Positions 58,725-64,000 of a stretch of DNA of 64,000 nt are shown piece by piece; position 1 is the first letter of the stretch, and each line of letters starts with the position of its first letter. A program made the position numbers and the translations under genes. Below the pieces are notes generated by a model. The model did no database searches. It was not told the origin of the DNA and worked only from the letters and a program-made list of their open reading frames with translations. This stretch comes from Telmatactis stephensoni (taxonomy: Eukaryota; Cnidaria; Anthozoa; Actiniaria; Isophelliidae): assembly GCA_029948255.1 (NCBI GenBank), contig JALIZF010001613.1:186001-250000 (forward strand), given 5' to 3'.

Positions 58725-60765
58725 CTGGTAAAAGCCGCGAAAGGAATTGTTAGTGGACTGAACAATTATTGATACAGCAATGTAAAGGACGGGAGTTCCC
58801 AGGACTGAAATGGATGTGGAGCAGATGGGAAGGCGACGTCAAATGGAAGCGTAGACAAATTGTGTTTGGGTTTCTGCCAATTGATTCTGTTGCTCCCTTT
58901 TTCCAGTGAGGATAACTCATTCAGAGGGAAGACGTATTGTGTAGAGAGAAACCCCCAAAATTACACTTCCAGTTGACATCGCCGTCCTAGCTGGAGATTA
59001 TAGAGAGATTAAGCATCACGTAAACGGGAAAAGGCAGACGGCGGGGAGGATCACGTGACGTCCTTTGTCGCGCATGGCGTGGCGCGTTTTGCACTTAAAT
59101 GTAAGAGTAACTTCCAGCGTTAGCGTCCAACTTAAAATGACTCGGATTTGCGTTAAAACGGCAACCGCCAGACGCAAAAAGACGATGTCACGTGATCCAC
59201 GTTGCCGTCTGCCGTTTCCCGTTTACATGATGTTTCTCTTATGCATCACGCACACGGGAAACGGCAGACGGCAGAGAAGATTACTTGACCTAATTTTTCG
59301 TGCCTGCATGACCTTGCGCTTTTGGCATTCAAACGAAACAGTAACTCTTCTCACGTTTACGGCAAACGTGAAACGATCCACCCTTGCGTTGAAACGCCAA
59401 CGGCAGACGCAAGGTCACGTGATCCTCTCTGTAGTCTGCCATTCCCCGTGTACGTGATGCTTAATCTCTCTATTGCGTCATGTGCCACATTCCGATACTG
59501 TTGTACATGTTCTCATATAACTCATTTAAAGAACTGCTCGCCATGGAGCACACCGCAGGCAAACGCCTATCTACAGGTGCTAACAGAATTTCATGTTTGT
59601 AGGCCGTAAGTCTGGATATACTGACATCTGTCTATCGGAAATTTCAATTAGTTTCAAAGTTTCAAATCTTTCGCCTATGGTAATTTGAGTACCACGATTA
59701 TAGCCATTGATCTATTCACCAAATTACAAAAAAAGGCAAAAAGTTGCTTTCGAATTTGTCTTTTTCTTTCGCCCCTACAAATTTTAAATATTTTGCATTC
59801 TCATAGGGCTCCTCGGAAACCCAGTGGTAAAATATAATTCTGTCACTCGTTTCTCGCTCGCAGACAAAAGATCTGTGAATTAATGCTAGAATTAGAACTT
59901 GTTCGATAAGTTCAAATTAATTCATTATGGCGGCTTTAAAAAAAATCCAACCAATCTGATTGGTCGATCAGCTGGCGTTATTTTCTTTCTTGCGACGTTT
60001 TTCTTAGCTTTTTTCTGTACAGTATCGTTTTCGTCAAACATTTGTCTTCACTTTGTTATCGTAGCAGATTTGCTTCTTTGCCTTCACTCTGTCCTCGGAC
60101 TTGCTCCTTGGAATCAACGAGCGGGCTTTTCGTCTTTCTGCTGTAATTCACTTCTTACTTCAACAAGTTGTGTTCGCTCAGCCAGTGACCTGATAGGGTT
60201 GACTCTTGGACTTAATGGAACCAGCGTTTTCTTCACTTCTTCGTGTTCCACTGTACGCGTCGTCCAACTCTCAGTTATCAGGAACCCCGTGTCTGTTGGC
60301 TTTGTCTTCCTTTCTGAACTCTGAATGAGTTTGCTTCTTCACTTATCAATTCTCCTCCAGTATAGTGGGACTCTGAGTGAGTCTGCTCCACCAAACGAAT
60401 ATAGTCAGTGGGACTCTGGGTGAGTCTGCTCCACCGAAAATCTCGTCTCTTGCTTCAAAGCTCAACTAAAACTGTGCTCCCTCGTTCTTGCGAACGGTGT
60501 CTGTGATGAGAGCGTGTGGGCAGAACGGACACAGGGCGTATATATAGAAATACAATACAATACAAAAACATACAAACGTGCTTAAGACTAACAATAATGG
60601 TTAATTATGATCTATAGATTTCTAATTTAAATGATGAAATAACTTAGGCAAAATGCAAAACTGTGACACTTAGCTTTGCAAGCGTTTGCCCAAAGTGTTA
60701 TGTTGGAGCTCCTCTTTTTGTCCTCATATATACACACAGTACCCTTAAGCTAAGCAATGCCTTAC
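58725..60765 (-). other. Creatine kinase intron
   Basis: Contains a double MITE (59001-59472). At 60365-60455 two direct copies of agtgggactctg.gtgagtct lie next to unassigned sequence that may be retroelement debris. No exon recognised. Confidence 0.7.
59001..59472. mobile_element. Two abutting MITEs sharing end motifs
   Basis: The outer ends tagagagattaagcatcacg and its complement bound the block. At about 59242 an inner junction repeats gcatcacgcacacgggaaac next to the complement of the first unit's end. Words such as cggcagacgg and cacgtgatcc recur in both units. Confidence 0.7.
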
Positions 60766-61244
60766 CTTTGAACTCTCCACCAAATGAATTCAAGGCTTCG
60801 GTAACAATTTGCTCCACTTTCCGTCTCTCAGCTCTACTACAAAACGGTGGCAAGCAAAGACCTCGGATACTGCGCCCAGTTCTTACACGACAGGACAAAA
60901 CATACTTTTCATCAAGATCATTTCCACCAATCAGGTTGCTAGGATTTAGGTCTGTTTTGTGTATATCTGTTTTCTTGTAACCATTATGTCTTTTGTCGAT
61001 GACCGGGTCAAGAAAGTCTGCAAACAAACTGTACGTTTCCTCGTCACCAGCCACGCAACCAACAGTTGTGATGAATGGATGTCCTGGATTATCCACTCCA
61101 GTTTGGATCGCCATATCTAACGTGAAACCAGAAGGTGTACGGAGCTTATGAAGTCTTTTGTATATTTCGGGCGTCAGGCATTTTGCCATCCAGTTATTAT
61201 GAAGGGAAAGATCTGGAAAGTTGTCTACAACCACAGATGATTTT
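60766..61244 (-). CDS. Flagellar-type creatine kinase exon, N-terminal half of unit one
   Basis: The exon reads [19 protein letters not shown], then [20 protein letters not shown] (the substrate-loop region), [32 protein letters not shown] with ATP-binding arginines, and ends GGEFKG. The acceptor is TTTTTAG at 61245-61246, and the donor AAAG|GTAAGG lies at 60765-60766. It enters in a phase that requires two bases from an upstream exon, matching the exon at 63478-63529. It forms the small helical domain that closes over creatine. Confidence 0.9.
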
Positions 61245-61276
61245 CTAAAAATTGAAATAGCATGTTAGCATGGGTT

Positions 61277-61723
61277 AGGCCCTGTTCAAATTAACGAGAA
61301 CGCAAATCGATGCAAGTTTTGACTTGCACGGACTTGCATTTTCGTTTGAACACCAACTTGCATCGACTTGTGTCTACTTGCGTCTACTTGCATCGACTTG
61401 CGAGCATTTTGAACGTGCTCAAATTTGATCGCAAGCTAATGCAAGTTTTGGCTCGTTTGAACAGTCACCACTCTAAACTTCATAAGTTGTTTTTCATATT
61501 TTTTCGTCCGAACTTCTGCATATTTCCTCTCCTACTGATAATTCATGATCATACAAAAACAAAACTGATTTTCTCGCTGTCCTTCAGCTAGCTGATTTTC
61601 CTTAATTGAACGCTTTTGAAAATTTTTCATCGACGATCGACTTGCGTGGAGAGGTGTTCAAACGAGGACGCAAGTTGCAAGTCAAAACTTGCATCGACTT
61701 GCGTTCTCGTTTGAACGGGGCCT
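61277..61723. mobile_element. MITE rich in TTGCATCGACTTGC, copy 1
   Basis: Ends aggccctgttcaaa and the complement tttgaacggggcct face inward. Subterminal ttgcatcgacttgc words are repeated in both orientations. The copy at 62785-63190 is the same family in opposite orientation. Confidence 0.75.
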
Positions 61724-62261
61724 ATTATTGTAAAAACGTTGCTTTGTATATTACCAGTATGAGTCATTGATTTTATATGCGAAGATTCTATTGCAAGTGG
61801 AAAGAAAACTGTCTCATGTAACCAGTTGGGTGTTCTTTAACACATAAAACACATATTGTATCAGCTGAGGGACGTTTTTCAAGGTGCTTTCAAATGTATG
61901 CAAATAGCTGCATGCAAGTCGATATGTTTAGTGATATCTAAAAACGAGCATGAGTGTTTTATTTCACAAATAGGTTCCATTTTGCCGTGCGTCTGTATTG
62001 TAATCGATGTATAGATGACGTCAAAATGCGGTGAGAATAAAAAAGTACGCCACAAAACGAAGTCGAGTGGCGTGACTGTTGTTCTCGCTATATTTTGACA
62101 TCTTCTGTGTATCGATTAGAGTACACACCACGGCAACATTAGCAACAATATTTTTGCAATCTTTCATTTTAAATCAACCTAGCTTATGATTATCAGAATC
62201 CTTTTCAAAATTTCTGTCATATCAAATTAGTGTTGGTACTCCTTTGAAAATATCAAGGTTT
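61724..62261. other. Intronic sequence, nothing recognised
   Basis: No exon or repeat with clear ends was seen. Confidence 0.5.
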
Positions 62262-62509
62262 GTTTTCACACTAGAATACGTGCAAATTGTCCAGACGGAC
62301 AACTAGTCTCTGACAAACAAACTGTCATAGTGTGAAAACGGAAAGGACGCACATTAAGAGTCACTATTAAGAACGCGAAACATATCAAAAATATCGCGTC
62401 GCGTTTGCTAAATCGCTCTATTGTGAAACCCGACTTGAATTCTCGATGACCTAAGACGAGCAAATTGTCAGATAACTTGTCCATGTTCTCGATTTTTGTG
62501 TGTGAAAAC
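62262..62509. mobile_element. MITE with GTTTTCACAC ends
   Basis: gttttcacacta and the complement of gtgtgtgaaaac face inward across about 250 bp; non-coding. Confidence 0.6.
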
Positions 62510-62581
62510 GGTCAATGTATAGTAAAATATAAAGTATGTATAGTAAAATTATGAAATATATTTAATCAAGACTATAGGCTG

Positions 62582-62759
62582 CAGGGGCGGATTTAGGGGA
62601 GTGGTGCAGGGGGTGCGCTCCTCCTCCTGAGATGACTTTGAGTCTTTTTTCTCAATATATGTTTTTAAATATCCTCTGTGCAGTTTCCAAGTTATATAAT
62701 GGTGTACCCCTCCTGAAGACGGTGCACCCCTCCTGAAGATAGTCCTGGATCCGCCTCTG
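62582..62759. mobile_element. hAT-type MITE
   Basis: Ends CAGGGGCGGAT and CAGAGGCGGATCC (complement of the right end) match the common hAT terminal sequence. GGCTG flanks both sides, a 5 bp direct repeat as in the hAT5 group. An internal duplication reads cccctcctgaaga. Confidence 0.75.
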
Positions 62760-62784
62760 GGCTGACGTCTTACAACAGTATTTT

Positions 62785-63190
62785 AGGCCCCGTTCAAACG
62801 AGAACGCAAGCGAATGCAAGTTTTGACTTGCAACATGCGTCCTCGTTTGAACATGCAGCTCTCCACGCAAGTCGATGAAAATTTTTCAGAAACGTTCAAG
62901 GAAAATCAGCTAGCTGAATCAGTTTTGTTGTTGTTTGAATTATTTGTAGGAGAGGAAATGTGCAGAAGTTCAGACGAAAAAATATGGAAAACAACTTATG
63001 AAATTTAGCGTGGTGACTGTTCAAACGAGCCAAAACTTGCATTAGCTTGCGATCAAATTTGAGCACGTTCAAACTGCTCGCAAGTCGATGCAAGTAGACG
63101 CAAGTCGATGCAAGTTAGTGTTCAAACGAAGATGGAAGCCCGCGCAAGTCAAAACTTGCATCGACTTGCGTTCTCGTTTGGACAGGGCCT
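62785..63190. mobile_element. MITE rich in TTGCATCGACTTGC, copy 2 (inverted)
   Basis: Inverted counterpart of 61277-61723 in the same intron, with ends aggccccgttcaaacgagaa and the complement of ctcgtttggacagggcct. Several small indels separate the copies. Confidence 0.75.
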
Positions 63191-63477
63191 TATGATATAC
63201 GCCGTTCGTATTAATCAGAGCACGCTGTCAAAACATTGGTATGTATAGACATTTTGCGCGCGCACTCACAAGCAGCAAGCAGCGAACAACGAGCAGCAAG
63301 CGAACACGCGGTGTGACATAGTTCTGGCGCGCGTGGTTTTCTTCTTTTGGTAATTTGTTGATTTTTATGTGTACGGAGTTCCGCTAACATAACGAAAGAA
63401 AACACGGAAGAGTGTTTTGGAAGTGTCGGCATGAAATGTCATCATATACAAACCTACTCTACATTCTACATTCTTAC

Positions 63478-63529
63478 CGTCTTTTCGAGTCTTTTTCATG
63501 GGAGACTGTTGACTTTGCAGGTTCAACTA
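63478..63529 (-). CDS. Creatine kinase exon encoding the N-terminal extension
   Basis: This 52 bp exon is bounded by CATTGCAG (acceptor, just above 63529) and GACG|GTAAGA (donor, below 63478). It reads VEPAKSTVSHEKDSKRR and joins in frame to [13 protein letters not shown]. It is polar, Lys/Ser-rich and resembles the inter-unit linkers. Flagellar creatine kinases have such N-terminal extensions, so the start codon exon is expected beyond the window. Small size makes this call less certain, but both splice phases agree. Confidence 0.6.
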
Positions 63530-64000
63530 CTGCAATGAGAACAAACTAAGGTGAATAAAAATAAAAACGTATTTTTACAAAATCTACAGAAATAAAATAA
63601 CTTTACGTAAACATTTCAAGAGAATAAATAAGTGCAAACTAGGCCGGACGTGCGGGAAATCGACAAACACCGGAAGGTGGTCAGTGAAGCTGCATGTAGG
63701 AAGGGTGACAGTTCGTATCGTCCTCGTAAGAAAGATACAATAGGCCGCATACAAAGGTTCTATAACTGTACAATTGTAGTGTTTGTACTCTATTCTAAAT
63801 TAGATAAAAACCCAGGGAATGATGATGATACTGAGATTGCTAGAAATTAAAAGCGCGCGCGCGTAAACCGCTAGATTTGAAAATGCGCGTGAATACTAAC
63901 GTTCTTTCATACAGAAGAGGGTCTGAGATGCGGACCAAAACGTCTGTAAAATGTTTTAAATATCAGGCCAGCGCAAACCATATGTATCGAAAATAAAATT
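63530..64000. other. Window end, presumed creatine kinase intron
   Basis: No exon recognised. A GCGCGCG run and a small ORF (63632-63850 plus) without a known domain are present. Confidence 0.4.

Noticed and set aside
59899..60324. 141-codon plus-strand ORF
   Set aside because: Lies in an intron, with Ser/Phe/Leu-rich translation typical of the reverse of other sequence; no domain seen on either strand.

Overview
The window is eukaryotic, AT-rich and dominated by transposable-element debris. It probably comes from a cnidarian, and most likely an anthozoan such as a stony coral. This rests on a three-domain flagellar-type creatine kinase with spliced exons, class A GPCRs of the type expanded in cnidarians, a Crypton tyrosine-recombinase element, Penelope-like and LINE remnants, and many foldback or MITE elements. 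Species identity is inference. Exon calls are by eye from GT/AG sites and reading phase.

Layout. 0-4.3 kb: a tandem segmental duplication carrying two minus-strand rhodopsin-like GPCRs, one broken by a frameshift in TM6 and one intact. 4.3-16.3 kb: no host gene recognised. It holds a decayed LINE piece, a small foldback, and a 1.78 kb near-perfect palindrome (12617-14398) bounded by TTAA. 16.3-17.3 kb: an intact plus-strand single-exon GPCR. 18.2-21.4 kb: a decayed Crypton (frameshifted, R..H-R..H..Y residues still visible) with paired palindromes upstream and a long hairpin downstream, followed by a short element built from the same two modules. 21.5-36.3 kb: nested MITEs, hairpin elements and two minus-strand LINE relics. 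37252-41007: a 3.76 kb CACTA-like element with CACTG ends and a TCA target duplication, containing a four-exon coiled-coil gene but no transposase I recognise. 42.2-44.5 kb: a Tc1/IS630-like transposase relic split by a MITE, then a Penelope-like element in a 5'-to-5' inverted arrangement with hammerhead-like motifs. 46.5-47.7 kb: another long palindrome, with a tRNA-like module. 48.4-49.4 kb: a second GPCR of the 16.3 kb type, broken by two frameshifts. 49.5-51.9 kb: SINE-like sequence, hairpins and tandem repeats.

52259-63529 (minus strand): the creatine kinase gene, three complete kinase units in four visible exons; the 5' end lies beyond the window. Its introns are full of MITEs, including an inverted pair in the first visible intron.

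The host genes do not form an operon-like unit. The main themes are GPCR duplication and decay, an ATP-buffering kinase likely used in flagella or cilia, and a dense layer of non-autonomous elements that share hairpin and palindrome modules with the Crypton.
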